From Pseudomonadota bacterium (GTDB lineage: Bacteria > Pseudomonadota > Gammaproteobacteria > Steroidobacterales > Steroidobacteraceae), in the NCBI GenBank assembly GCA_023391335.1, contig JAEWBG010000029.1, forward strand, positions 1-17,485: 17,485 nucleotides of DNA, given 5' to 3'. The notes beneath the pieces were generated by a model that was not told the origin of the DNA, ran no database searches, and saw only the letters and a list, made by a program, of their open reading frames with translations. Positions 7,169 to 14,933 of the stretch are shown here, one piece after another; the first letter of the stretch is position 1; each line of letters starts with the position of its first letter. Position numbers and translations under genes: made by a program.

Positions 7169-7282
7169 CAGAACGGGCGCGCGGCTCGCACCAGATACCT
7201 CACACCTACGGCTTCCGCCGTTCAACACAACTCTGTGTGCTCCGCGCTCTCCGTGTCCTCCGTGTGAAATCTGTTTGATGAG

Positions 7283-7357
7283 AGGCAAGCCGACGTGGTC
7301 GGCAGGCAAGCCTAACGGCAAGCGAGCCACCGGCAAGCAAGCGCTGCGCGCACGCCA
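7283..7357 (+). repeat. Direct repeat copy 2 (GCAAGCCGACNTGGTCGGC family)
   Basis: Begins GCAAGCCGACGTGGTCGGCA and continues through GGCAAGCCTAACGGCAAG to AAGCGCTGCGCGCACGCC, matching 7092-7168 with scattered changes. A GTGACTGGTGACTTGTGACT stretch follows at 7375-7394; similar GTGACTT near-tandem strings occur near 630-655, 14889-14915 and 15122-15150. Confidence 0.75.
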
Positions 7358-7504
7358 GAGTGTTGAATTGAGTGACTGGTGACTTGTGACTGGGGACTAG
7401 CAAGAAAACTTCGTTGGAGTGACGAACTCACCGGACACTTCACGTGCGTATCGTCACGAATGCACAGCGATATTTCCGTTGTGAGTTCTACAGGACCACG
7501 GGCG

Positions 7505-7750
7505 TCGTGCGCCGTTGTCTTCTCCTGACCCGACGTGAGTCCCTCTCGATGCGCAGCATCCTTCCCGCCGCAGGCCTTCGCGACGACGCAGTCGTCTGCC
7601 GCATCTCGTTCTGTCCTGCCGTGAGGCCCTCCTGATCCGAAAGGATCCTTCCTGCCGCAGGCCTTCCTGACGACGCAGTCGTCCGTCATCTAAGTTGACG
7701 TCGCGCGTTCTCAGTGGTGCGACGGGATCTGAACTCAGTGCGCTTTGTGT
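7505..7750 (-). repeat. Third, partial copy of the island-flanking repeat plus hairpins
   Basis: 7610-7750 repeats the inner part of the flanking inverted repeat in the orientation of the left arm: CTGTCCTGCCG, GATCC-GAAA-GGATC (7634-7647), GACGAC-GCA-GTCGTC (7669-7683), TAAGTTGACGTCGCGC and GACGGGATCTGAACTCAGT. 7505-7609 adds more mini-hairpins of the array type, such as GACGAC-GCA-GTCGTC at 7582-7596 and GATGC-GCA-GCATC near 7549-7561. It links the two repeat families physically. No gene is supported here. Confidence 0.75.
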
Positions 7751-7859
7751 TGCGTCCGACCCCCCGTGCTCTGCGTGTCTCCGTCGAGCTCTCGAGTCGC
7801 AGCGATGGCTGTCGACCGTTCATCAAACTGAAATCGCCGGTCGCCATACTCAGAGTCGG

Positions 7860-7945
7860 TTTCCGTTCTGACCCGACGAAGTCCTTCTCGACTGCGAAGC
7901 GGTCCTTCACGAAGTCAGTCCGTCCCGACGCGCAGCGTCCGTCGT
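7860..7945 (-). repeat. Short mini-hairpin array remnant
   Basis: Contains CCGACGAAGTCCTTCTCGAC, GAAGCGGTCCTTCACGAAG and CCCGACGCGCAGCGTCCGTC with the palindrome GACGC-GCA-GCGTC, matching units of the array at 15784-16066 in the same orientation. From about 7946 to 8120 I see no gene, repeat or site. Confidence 0.6.
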
Positions 7946-8151
7946 GCTTCGACAGGGCACCATTTGGAAAGCCGTATGCATTCACACTGAATTCAATTGG
8001 TTTCAGTCTGACCTGACGGCAGCCAACCGGTCGATCAGCGTCGATGTCGCGATCGGCCGTCGCTGGAATTCTTGTCTCGAATTTATGTTAGTGATCCTGC
8101 GTACACCGTACGTGGCGTCGCGAATGTTGACACTCGTCACAACCGCATAAG

Positions 8152-8164
8152 GTGTGAATCACAC
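8152..8164. promoter_or_regulatory. Perfect palindrome, candidate operator
   Basis: GTGTGA-A-TCACAC is a perfect 13-base palindrome that ends four bases before the GGAGG ribosome binding site of the 8181 gene. A TTGACA lies at 8127-8132, but no good -10 follows at 16-18 bases, so promoter assignment is weak. The half-site resembles that of CRP/FNR-type proteins, but the one-base centre does not fit the usual six-base spacing. Confidence 0.4.
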
Positions 8165-8180
8165 GTACGGAGGAACGCAG

Positions 8181-9161
8181 ATGACTGGCCACACTTGGAC
8201 GATCGTGCTTGCGGCTGGAGAGGGAAGTCGGCTTCGTAGTCTGACGACCACGCGCAGTGGTCTCGCCATTCCGAAGCAGTTCTGCTCTCTGCACGGCGGT
8301 GCTTCGCTGTTGGACGAAGCTCTGTTGCGTGCGGAAGCAGTCAGCTCACGCGAGCACATTTGCATCGTTGTGGCAGAGCAGCATCGCCGGTTCTGGGACT
8401 ACCTACTCGAAACCCGAGACGCTGCAAACATCATCGTGCAGCCGGAAAACCGCGGCACGGGTAATGGCATTCTGCTGCCGCTGCTGCATATCCTCTCGCG
8501 CGATCCTGAGGCTCGCATCTTGTTGCTGCCGTCGGATCATCATGTGCAAGACGAATCCGTACTCGCTCAATACTTGCGCAATGCAGTACGAGTCGCGGAC
8601 GAGGCCGACGACAAGCTGGTGTTGCTAGGCATGCAACCGGACGAACTCGACCCGGACCTTGGCTACATCGTTCCGTCGACGCAGCTCAACGGTTCGCTTG
8701 TGGGCGTAGCGCAGTTCGTGGAAAAGCCCGATGAAGCGAAGGCACTCGAGTTGATGCGCCGCGGCGCACTATGGAACGTGTTCATCATGGCCGTGCGCGG
8801 CCAAGCATTGCTTCGCTTGTTTGAGCGTGCGATGCCCTCTGCGGTTGCTGCGCTGCGTCGCGCAGTAGCTCACGACGCCGCCGCGCCGGATCGTCCTTCG
8901 GAAACGCGAGCTGCTTATCGCGAGCTGGCCTCGTTCGACTTCTCACGCGATATCGCACAGAAATACGAAACCGCGCTGCGTGTGTTGGCGGTCCCGCCGT
9001 GCGGATGGAGCGATCTCGGTACGCCGGGTCGCGTCGGCCAAGCATTGAAGCGCGGACATCATCGTCGCAGCGAGGAGAAGAGCGGCGAATGGAAGGCGAG
9101 CCTCAACCTCGCCGCGCAACATGCATTGCATCACGGCGGCTTTGCGATCTCGGCGCCATAG
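8181..9161 (+). CDS. Mannose-1-phosphate guanylyltransferase-like nucleotidyltransferase
   Basis: 326 residues of a single nucleotidyltransferase domain. It would transfer a nucleoside monophosphate from NTP (probably GTP) to a sugar 1-phosphate (probably mannose 1-phosphate) in the cytosol. Seen: LAAGEGSRL (10-18) and PKQF (31-34) forming the pyrophosphorylase signature, QPENRGT (87-93), PSDHHV with the metal-binding Asp (117-122), FVEKPDE near 180, WNVFIM, and CGWSDLGT near the C-terminus, the last two typical of ManC-type enzymes. The C-terminal cupin isomerase domain of bifunctional ManC is absent. PSD replaces the commoner PAD, and substrate is not certain. The ATG at 8181 has GGAGG seven bases upstream. 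The UspA gene follows after 78 bases on the same strand. Confidence 0.88.
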   Translation: MTGHTWTIVLAAGEGSRLRSLTTTRSGLAIPKQFCSLHGGASLLDEALLRAEAVSSREHICIVVAEQHRRFWDYLLETRDAANIIVQPENRGTGNGILLPLLHILSRDPEARILLLPSDHHVQDESVLAQYLRNAVRVADEADDKLVLLGMQPDELDPDLGYIVPSTQLNGSLVGVAQFVEKPDEAKALELMRRGALWNVFIMAVRGQALLRLFERAMPSAVAALRRAVAHDAAAPDRPSETRAAYRELASFDFSRDIAQKYETALRVLAVPPCGWSDLGTPGRVGQALKRGHHRRSEEKSGEWKASLNLAAQHALHHGGFAISAP

Positions 9162-9239
9162 AACGACCGAGACGCTCTAGCGGGAATCCCGAAGCGCGGT
9201 TCGAGGGAGCTGCGCTCACAGTGAAGCCAGGGAGGTTTT

Positions 9240-10244
9240 ATGCCCGCTCCACGCTCACAGTCGATCATGGTTGCGATTCGCAGCGTCGATCGCACCTCGA
9301 TACCGCTCATCCGCAAAGCTGCAGAACTCGCCAAGCGTTTCAATGCGTCGCTGCGATTCGTGCATGTGATTCCGCTCGCGATCGGCTCGGGTTTGCGGCC
9401 CGCAGTAGTCAGTCAAGCGCTGGCTCACGAGATCGATTCTTCGGCGTCGAGCTTAGGTGCGCTGTGTCGCAAGCATGTCAGCGCCTCGATTGCGTGCACC
9501 GTCGATGTCGTATGCGGCTATCCTCCGGGCGATGTCATCGCCCAGTTGGCATTGAAACACCGTCCGATGTTCGTCCTTGCAGCTTCGAATACCCACGCTC
9601 GCATCGCACGTATTTGGTTGAGCAACACGGATTGGGAGTTGCTACGCAAGTGCAACTGCCCGGTTTGGCTGAGTAAACGCAACGAATCGCAAACTTCGCG
9701 CGTCCTCGCTGCCGTCGACCCTTTTCATGAGCGGGCGAAGCCATCTGGCCTGGATGATCGGATCGTACGCCGCGCAATCGAACTTGCCGGCTCGCCGCGG
9801 CGCGTTCAGTTGGTTCATTGCTACGCTCCGCCTCAGACGATCATGGTGAGTGCGGGAGTCGAGGCTTACTGGATACCGCTGCCCGAAGCGGACCGAAAGA
9901 AGTTGGCGCGACAAATTCGCAGAAGATTGCAGCGCTTAGCGGATCGTCATGAGATCCCGGCCGCCAACATCGTGCTGCACGAAGGTGAAGTGGAACTGGA
10001 ATTGCCCTCGCTCGCTCGCAGCCTGAAGGTCGACGTGGCCGTGATGGGTGCCATCTCCCGCAGCGGGATCAAGAAGATTTTCTTCGGCAACACGGCAGAG
10101 AAGGTCATCGATAGGATGGCTTGCGATGTCGTTGTCGTGAAACCCAGGGGATTCAAGATCCTCACCCAGCTCGAGCGCACGCGTCGGGTGAATCGACCCT
10201 CGCGAACGGCTGCGAGGGCGCAATCCGCTGCTGTACACGCATGA
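9240..10244 (+). CDS. Tandem-domain universal stress protein (UspA family)
   Basis: 334 residues holding two Usp folds: about 8-140 (IMVAIRSVDRTS start) and about 157-304 (RVLAAVDPF start). The second ends with VMGAISRSGIKKIFFGNTAE and VVVVKP, close to the ATP-binding G-2X-G-9X-G(S/T) motif. The equivalent region of the first domain is degenerate (SNTHARIARIWLSNT). The layout resembles E. coli UspE, a soluble stress-response protein. GGAGG stands five bases before the ATG. The last about 30 residues are basic and probably disordered. Its stop overlaps the start of the transaldolase-like gene in ATGA, implying translational coupling. Confidence 0.9.
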   Translation: MPAPRSQSIMVAIRSVDRTSIPLIRKAAELAKRFNASLRFVHVIPLAIGSGLRPAVVSQALAHEIDSSASSLGALCRKHVSASIACTVDVVCGYPPGDVIAQLALKHRPMFVLAASNTHARIARIWLSNTDWELLRKCNCPVWLSKRNESQTSRVLAAVDPFHERAKPSGLDDRIVRRAIELAGSPRRVQLVHCYAPPQTIMVSAGVEAYWIPLPEADRKKLARQIRRRLQRLADRHEIPAANIVLHEGEVELELPSLARSLKVDVAVMGAISRSGIKKIFFGNTAEKVIDRMACDVVVVKPRGFKILTQLERTRRVNRPSRTAARAQSAAVHA

Positions 10245-11332
10245 GTCCCAGCGCAGTCCGACGTCTTACGGAAATGGGTCAGAGCGTATGGCTCGATCAT
10301 GCGGGCCGCTCGTTTCTATGCAATGGCGGATTGCAAGGTGTGATCGATGAAGACGCCGTTTCGGGCGTCATCTTTCATCCGCTGCGTCTTCGGCAAGCGT
10401 TGGAGACAGACAGCAGATACGCCGCCGAGATCGCGAAGCTCGCCGCGCTGAGTCTTACGCCAACGGAAATCTACGACCGCATCGTCGCTGACGATGCGCG
10501 CAGCGTTGCCGATATCCTGTTGCCGATTCACGAGCGTGCTCATGGCCGCGACGGGTACATCAGCCTGCCTGCATCGCCGCATCTTGCGATCGATGCCGAT
10601 GCGCTCTTTTGGGAAGCGGAGCGCCTTCGCACCCTCATCGATCGCCCGAACGTGATGATCCAGGTTCCGGCCACTGATGCAGGGCTGCACGCGAGTGCTC
10701 GACTGTTAGAAGGTGGAATCTGTGTCGACATCACCGACATCTTCAGCGTCGAGCGGTACAGCAAAGTCGCGGACGTCTACTTTGGCGCACTAGAGAAGCG
10801 TCTGGATGCGGGCCATTCGATCGGTGAGATCTGCGCGGTCGCCAGCTTCGGCGTAGCGCAAATCGATGCGGCACTCGATCCGAAGTTCGAGCATTCCAGA
10901 GCGAGCCATCTGCGAGGCCGTTGGGGTGTGGCGCTTGCGAAGGCCGCACACCGCGAGTACGAGGCTAGGATGAAAACGTTCCGCGCCAAGTTGTTGAGCG
11001 ATCGAGCCGCGATTCCGCAGAGGCTGTTGTGGGTGGGAGTGAACCTCACCAGTGCGGATGAAATCAGATATGCGGATGCACTCGCCGGACGCGACACGAT
11101 TGTCTCGCTCACGCTCGATGCGTTGAATGCCTATCGGACTCGTGGTGAGCCTTCGCATCGCCTAGGTAATGATGCGCAGTTCGCCCGGGAAGTGATCGCG
11201 AAACTGCAGAGCTTCGGAATCGACTACGGCAGAGTGTCTGCGGCCCTCGAGACGCAGGCGCTGCGCAGCGCGAACGCCTGCTACGAGGCAGCTCTGCGAT
11301 ACATCGCGAACCGAATGCGATGTGCTGCGTAA
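10241..11332 (+). CDS. Transaldolase-fold protein lacking the catalytic lysine
   Basis: 363 residues, aligning along its whole length with transaldolases of the Tal type (GQSVWLDH at 13-20, GGLQGVIDEDAVSGV, DGYISLPASP, RPNVMIQVPAT, IFSVERY, SVASFG-like block, PQRLLWVG, LDALNAYR). True enzymes carry Lys in NLMIKIPAT as the Schiff-base residue; here codon 141 is CAG, giving MIQVPAT. Other active-site blocks are altered too: TSNPT reads IFHPL (44-48), NVTLIFS reads DITDIFS, and WASTGTKNP reads WVGVNLTSA. Asp19 is kept. The frame is intact and conserved, so it looks like a retained pseudoenzyme or a protein with another activity, not decay. The ATG at 10241 overlaps the usp stop; the frame is open further upstream inside usp, but that part is not homologous. 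Confidence 0.85.
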   Translation: MSPSAVRRLTEMGQSVWLDHAGRSFLCNGGLQGVIDEDAVSGVIFHPLRLRQALETDSRYAAEIAKLAALSLTPTEIYDRIVADDARSVADILLPIHERAHGRDGYISLPASPHLAIDADALFWEAERLRTLIDRPNVMIQVPATDAGLHASARLLEGGICVDITDIFSVERYSKVADVYFGALEKRLDAGHSIGEICAVASFGVAQIDAALDPKFEHSRASHLRGRWGVALAKAAHREYEARMKTFRAKLLSDRAAIPQRLLWVGVNLTSADEIRYADALAGRDTIVSLTLDALNAYRTRGEPSHRLGNDAQFAREVIAKLQSFGIDYGRVSAALETQALRSANACYEAALRYIANRMRCAA

Positions 11333-11359
11333 GCCAGCTTCAACCGCAGCAGATCCAGA

Positions 11360-12373
11360 GTGAGCAACGTGAACGCAGCAGGAGGCGGTCTCGTTGAGCC
11401 GCATGGCGCACGGCATTGGCTGCCGTGGCTCGTCGGCATTGCATTCGTCATTGCGGTCACCTGGGGCGCGCTTCACTTTTCCGAAGCCGAAGAAATCGCC
11501 GCGTTGGCGCAACGCGCCAATCCCGAATGGTTCTGGGTGGCCGTTGCGCTACAGCTCGCAACCTACGCGGCGCAAAGCGAGGTTTGGCGCGCGATCGGAA
11601 ACGCTGCCAAGTTCAAACTGCACTTCGCAACGCTGTTCCGCCTTAGTCTGGCGAAGCTCTTCTTGGATCAAGCGCTGCCATCGGCAGGATTGAGCGGCGC
11701 GGCGGGGACGGCGAAAGAGCTGGACTACATCGGCATGCCGATGCCGGGCGTGATGGCTTCGGTCGTGCTTAACGTCGCGGGATACTTCTTCGCTTACGCG
11801 ATCTTGCTCATGCTTGCCCTGGCAATCCTCCCGATCACGACCGTGTCGTTGCGCGTCGTCGGAGTTGCCGCAGTGTTGTTCATCGCGATATCGATCGCGA
11901 TATCGGTGTCGCTCATTTGGCTGGTTGGGCGCCCGCAAAAGAAAATTCCATCTGGCATGCGCGCCCTCAAACCGGTGCGGGAACTGTTCGCTTCGATAGA
12001 AGGCGCCGACCGCAGTTTGGTGCGAAGCCGCAAACTCATCGCGCATTCCACTGCGTGTCAGGGGGCCATTGTCCTGCTCGATGCCGCGACGGTGTGGACT
12101 TTGCTGATCGCGCTAGGAACGCAGTTGCATCCGCTCGTCGTCTTCGCCGGATTCATGTTCGCGAACATGTTCCGCACCTTCGGTGTGCTGCCCGGCGGAC
12201 TAGGGACTTTCGAAGCGGGCGCTGTGTGGATGCTCGAGAGTGCGGGCGCCTCTTTGCCGGCGGCATTGTCGGCCACGCTTCTATTCAGAGGGCTGAGCTT
12301 TTGGTTGCCGATGCTGCCGGGTGCTTGGTGTGCAAAAGACCTCGGTAGGCATGCGGATCAGAAGGGAGTCTGA
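11360..12373 (+). CDS. Polytopic membrane protein, LPG-synthase TM / UPF0104 family
   Basis: 337 residues of the flippase-like membrane domain related to the transmembrane part of MprF. By eye the hydrophobic segments fall at about 21-40, 56-72, 130-157, 164-189, 232-254, 256-274 and 298-323. The hallmark LPGGLGTFEAG sits at 277-287. It lacks the cytosolic aminoacyl-transferase domain of MprF, so lysyl transfer is not expected; relatives are suspected of moving lipids or lipid-linked sugars across the inner membrane. The start is a GTG at 11360 with only a weak AGATCCAGAG upstream; no ATG in frame precedes the first helix. It lies 27 bases after the transaldolase-like gene and so probably belongs to the usp operon. 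Confidence 0.82.
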   Translation: MSNVNAAGGGLVEPHGARHWLPWLVGIAFVIAVTWGALHFSEAEEIAALAQRANPEWFWVAVALQLATYAAQSEVWRAIGNAAKFKLHFATLFRLSLAKLFLDQALPSAGLSGAAGTAKELDYIGMPMPGVMASVVLNVAGYFFAYAILLMLALAILPITTVSLRVVGVAAVLFIAISIAISVSLIWLVGRPQKKIPSGMRALKPVRELFASIEGADRSLVRSRKLIAHSTACQGAIVLLDAATVWTLLIALGTQLHPLVVFAGFMFANMFRTFGVLPGGLGTFEAGAVWMLESAGASLPAALSATLLFRGLSFWLPMLPGAWCAKDLGRHADQKGV

Positions 12374-12486
12374 GATAAGTTCTAGTTTCTGTGACGTGCC
12401 CGTAGCGATTACGACATTGTCCGAATACGAACCTCCCCAGCACGCGCACATGCTCGCGGTGCCAAACAATAGATGAGGGCATGCAT

Positions 12487-12921
12487 ATGAACATCACACG
12501 CTGGGAACCGTTTCGGGATTTCGATGACTTTTTCCGCCAGTACTCGCCGTTCTTCTCGCGCGGGTTGCGCCGCAATGGCGAGGAGGGCGCCGAGTGGAAG
12601 CCGCTCGCGGACATCTCCGAGACGGACAAGGAATATCTCATCAAGGCTGAGTTGCCGGAGGTGAAGAAGGAGGATGTCAAAGTGACGTTCGATGATGGTG
12701 TCATCACCATCTCCGGAGAGCGTCGCCAAGAGAAGGAGAGCAAAGACGAGAACGAAATTCGAGTCGAGAGTTTCTACGGTTCTTTCTCTCGTAGCTTCTC
12801 GCTTCCCGACAACGTGGATCCCAAAGCGATACGCGCCGAGTCGAAGGATGGCGTGTTGAAAATTCGCATTCCAAAAGTGGCGACGCCCGCAGCCAAGAAG
12901 GTGGCGATCGAGGTCAAGTAG
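12487..12921 (+). CDS. Small heat shock protein Hsp20 (alpha-crystallin family)
   Basis: 144 residues; an ATP-independent holdase that binds unfolding proteins in the cytosol. A short N-terminal arm (WEPFRDFDDFFRQY) precedes the alpha-crystallin domain from about residue 37 to the end. Visible are AELPEVKKEDVKV, GVITISGERR, FYGSFSRSFSLPDNVD and the AESKDGVLKIRIPK strand with the family's A-x-x-x-G-V-L motif. I start it at the second of two close ATGs (12487), because GAGGG at 12475-12479 is then seven bases away; from 12481 it would be one base away. Upstream 12374-12486 shows no clear promoter or heat-shock operator. The groEL copy follows after a strong hairpin. Confidence 0.95.
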   Translation: MNITRWEPFRDFDDFFRQYSPFFSRGLRRNGEEGAEWKPLADISETDKEYLIKAELPEVKKEDVKVTFDDGVITISGERRQEKESKDENEIRVESFYGSFSRSFSLPDNVDPKAIRAESKDGVLKIRIPKVATPAAKKVAIEVK

Positions 12922-12956
12922 CCCCAACTTGCAAGGCAACATTCGCCTTCATGTCG

Positions 12957-12990
12957 CGGGATCACGCGCGCATTTGCGCACGTGATCCCG
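12957..12990. terminator. Strong stem-loop between hsp20 and groEL
   Basis: CGGGATCACG at 12957-12966 pairs perfectly with CGTGATCCCG at 12981-12990. After one mismatch, GCGC-ATTT-GCGC extends the stem to a four-base loop. There is no T tract after it, so it may be a factor-dependent or leaky terminator, an mRNA-stabilising element for hsp20, or a dispersed palindrome. It is not the CIRCE operator, which has a TTAGCACTC arm. Confidence 0.55.
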
Positions 12991-13097
12991 AAGTGGGTAA
13001 AGCGTTGTCGGTGAATGCGTGCGTAGATTAGGGCCACAACGCGCAACTTTCGTCGGCATGTCGAGCAAGGATGCAACAACTCAAATGAGCTTCTGTC

Positions 13098-14714
13098 ATG
13101 TCGCACAAGAAGATCACGTTCCAATCTGCCGCTCGCGAAAAAATCCTGCACGGCGCAACGCAGCTTGCCGATGCAGTGAGGATCACGCTGGGGCCGAAGT
13201 CAAAATCCGTTCTATTGCAGAAGTCCTGGGGCGTGCCAGTCGTTTGCAATGACGGCGTCGCCATTGCGAAGGAGATCGATCTTCCAGATGCCGAGGAAAA
13301 TCTCGGCGCGCAGATGCTCCGGCAGGCCGCAGAGAAGACTGGCGATGCCGTCGGCGATGGCACCAGCACGGCGACGATCCTCGCTCATGCGATTTTCGCC
13401 GAAGGCGTTCGCAATGTAACTGCAGGTGCGAGTGCAATCGACCTCAAGCGTGGCCTGGATCGCGGACTCAAAGCGGCAGTGCAGGCGCTGCGCTCGCAAT
13501 CAAAGCCGGTCACCACACCGAAGGAAAAGGCGCAGGTGGCGACGGTATCGGCTCACAACGATGCGGCCATTGGCGATTTGGTTTCGCAAGCCATGGAGCG
13601 GGTCGGTGGAGATGGTGTGATTACGGTGGAGGAATCCAAGACCACCGATACCTCGCTCGAAGTCGTGGAGGGCATGCAGTTCGATCGCGGCTATTTGTCT
13701 CCCTATTTCGTCTCCGACACGGAAAAGATGGAGGCTGTCTTGGAAGACGCATTCGTATTACTGACCGACCGCAAGATCAGCAGCATGAAGGACTTGATCA
13801 CTCTGCTCGAAGGGGTCGCCAAGAGCGGCAAGCCGATTCTAATCGTTGCGGAAGACATCGAAGGCGACGCACTTGCAACGCTCATCGTCAATCAGGTTCG
13901 TGGCGTGCTGAAGAGCGCAGGCGTCAAGGCGCCCGGATTCGGCGATCGCCGCAAAGCCATGCTCGAAGATATTGCGACACTGACAGGAGGTCGGGTGGTG
14001 TCTGAGGACTTGGGGTTGAGCTTGGAAAGCGTGACGCTGGAGCTGCTCGGCCGAGCGAAGCGCGTCGTCATTTCCAAAGACGATACGACGCTGATCGGTG
14101 GCGCTGGAGATCGTCACGCGATCGATGCGCGCATCGCGCAGATCCGCCATGAAATCGAGCGAACGACGAGCGACTACGACAAGGAGAAACTGCAAGAGCG
14201 GTTGGGCAAGCTTGCCGGAGGTGTAGCGGTCATTCGAGTGGGTGCCCCGTCGGAGTCGGAGATGAAAGCCAAGAAAGACGCGTTGGATGATGCGATCAGT
14301 GCAACGAAGGCCGCGGTCGCGGAGGGCATTGTCGCGGGCGGTGGCCTGGCGCTGTTGAAATGCGTGTCGGCCGTGGCGGATGTCGAAAAGCAGTGCGATG
14401 GCGATGAACGCACCGGCGTGCAAATTCTGAAGCGTGCGTTGGAGTCGCCCGCGCGACAGATCGCATTGAATTCCGCCGTCGACGGCGGAGTGGTCGTAAG
14501 CAAGATGCTGGAATCCACCAACAATGTCGGCTTCGATGCTGCGCGCAATGTCTATGTCGATCTGTTCGAAGCCGGCATCATCGATCCGACCAAAGTCGTC
14601 AGAGTCGCGCTGGAGAATGCGGTGTCCGTTGGCAGCATTTTGCTGCTCACCGAAGCGACGATGACCGAGATTCCGGAGGAGAAGAAGCCGGCGGGTGTTG
14701 GGGCGGAGATGTGA
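13098..14714 (+). CDS. groEL: Chaperonin GroEL (additional copy, no GroES nearby)
   Basis: 538 residues; the 60-kDa ring chaperonin that folds proteins with ATP and the GroES lid. It aligns with E. coli GroEL with nearly matching numbers: LGPK (31-34), NDG with Asp52, VGDGTSTA with Asp87 (85-92), GMQFDRGYLSPYF, KAPGFGDRRKAML, SDYDKEKLQERL, and the ATPase Asp in DDAISATKAAV (Asp398 equivalent). The C-terminus ends PAGVGAEM and lacks the GGM-repeat tail. groES does not precede it; Hsp20 does, which suggests a secondary chaperonin relying on GroES encoded elsewhere. The ATG at 13098 has only a weak ATGAGC-type site upstream but is fixed by the alignment. Confidence 0.95.
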   Translation: MSHKKITFQSAAREKILHGATQLADAVRITLGPKSKSVLLQKSWGVPVVCNDGVAIAKEIDLPDAEENLGAQMLRQAAEKTGDAVGDGTSTATILAHAIFAEGVRNVTAGASAIDLKRGLDRGLKAAVQALRSQSKPVTTPKEKAQVATVSAHNDAAIGDLVSQAMERVGGDGVITVEESKTTDTSLEVVEGMQFDRGYLSPYFVSDTEKMEAVLEDAFVLLTDRKISSMKDLITLLEGVAKSGKPILIVAEDIEGDALATLIVNQVRGVLKSAGVKAPGFGDRRKAMLEDIATLTGGRVVSEDLGLSLESVTLELLGRAKRVVISKDDTTLIGGAGDRHAIDARIAQIRHEIERTTSDYDKEKLQERLGKLAGGVAVIRVGAPSESEMKAKKDALDDAISATKAAVAEGIVAGGGLALLKCVSAVADVEKQCDGDERTGVQILKRALESPARQIALNSAVDGGVVVSKMLESTNNVGFDAARNVYVDLFEAGIIDPTKVVRVALENAVSVGSILLLTEATMTEIPEEKKPAGVGAEM

Positions 14715-14933
14715 TCGGCTGGCAAGAGAGCCGGAAGTCGGATTTCACACGGAGGGCACGGAGAGTCGCCACACAAAGCGCACAAAGAATAAGTGAGTAA
14801 GTGAGAGCGAGCTTTGCTCGCGTGAGCTGGAGCCGGGCGTCTGTCCCCTCCTCCGTTCGCGCTGAGCTTGTCGAAGCGGCGTCTGACTCGTCACCAGTCA
14901 CCATTCACCAGTCACTCAAGAATTTCACACAGA
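14715..14933. other. Non-coding mosaic of common intergenic motifs
   Basis: After groEL comes a weak CGGCT-8-AGCCG stem (14716-14733, no T tract), then ATTTCACACGGAGGGCACGG (14741-14760), CACAAAGCGCACAAAG, a CGTTCGCGCTGAGCTTGTCG string (about 14857-14876), and CACCAGTCACCATTCACCAG (14891-14910). Each string type resembles dispersed motifs known from many bacterial genomes. No gene is supported. Confidence 0.5.

Noticed and set aside
6592..7267. Open frames across array 1 coding for repeated Arg-rich peptides (EGRTSRRMLSHR-like)
   Set aside because: The peptide repeats come from the 36-bp and hairpin units; parallel frames exist on both strands, with no ribosome binding site and no fit to a protein family.
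10121..10240. Longer start for the transaldolase-like gene inside usp
   Set aside because: The added residues are an off-frame reading of the usp 3' end; homology begins at the ATG at 10241 in an ATGA overlap.
12374..12486. CIRCE operator or heat-shock sigma promoter for hsp20
   Set aside because: No TTAGCACTC/GAGTGCTAA pair and no convincing sigma-32 boxes were found; the same holds upstream of groEL.
13839..14423. 194-codon minus-strand frame within groEL
   Set aside because: It is the antisense shadow of a strongly conserved chaperonin gene.
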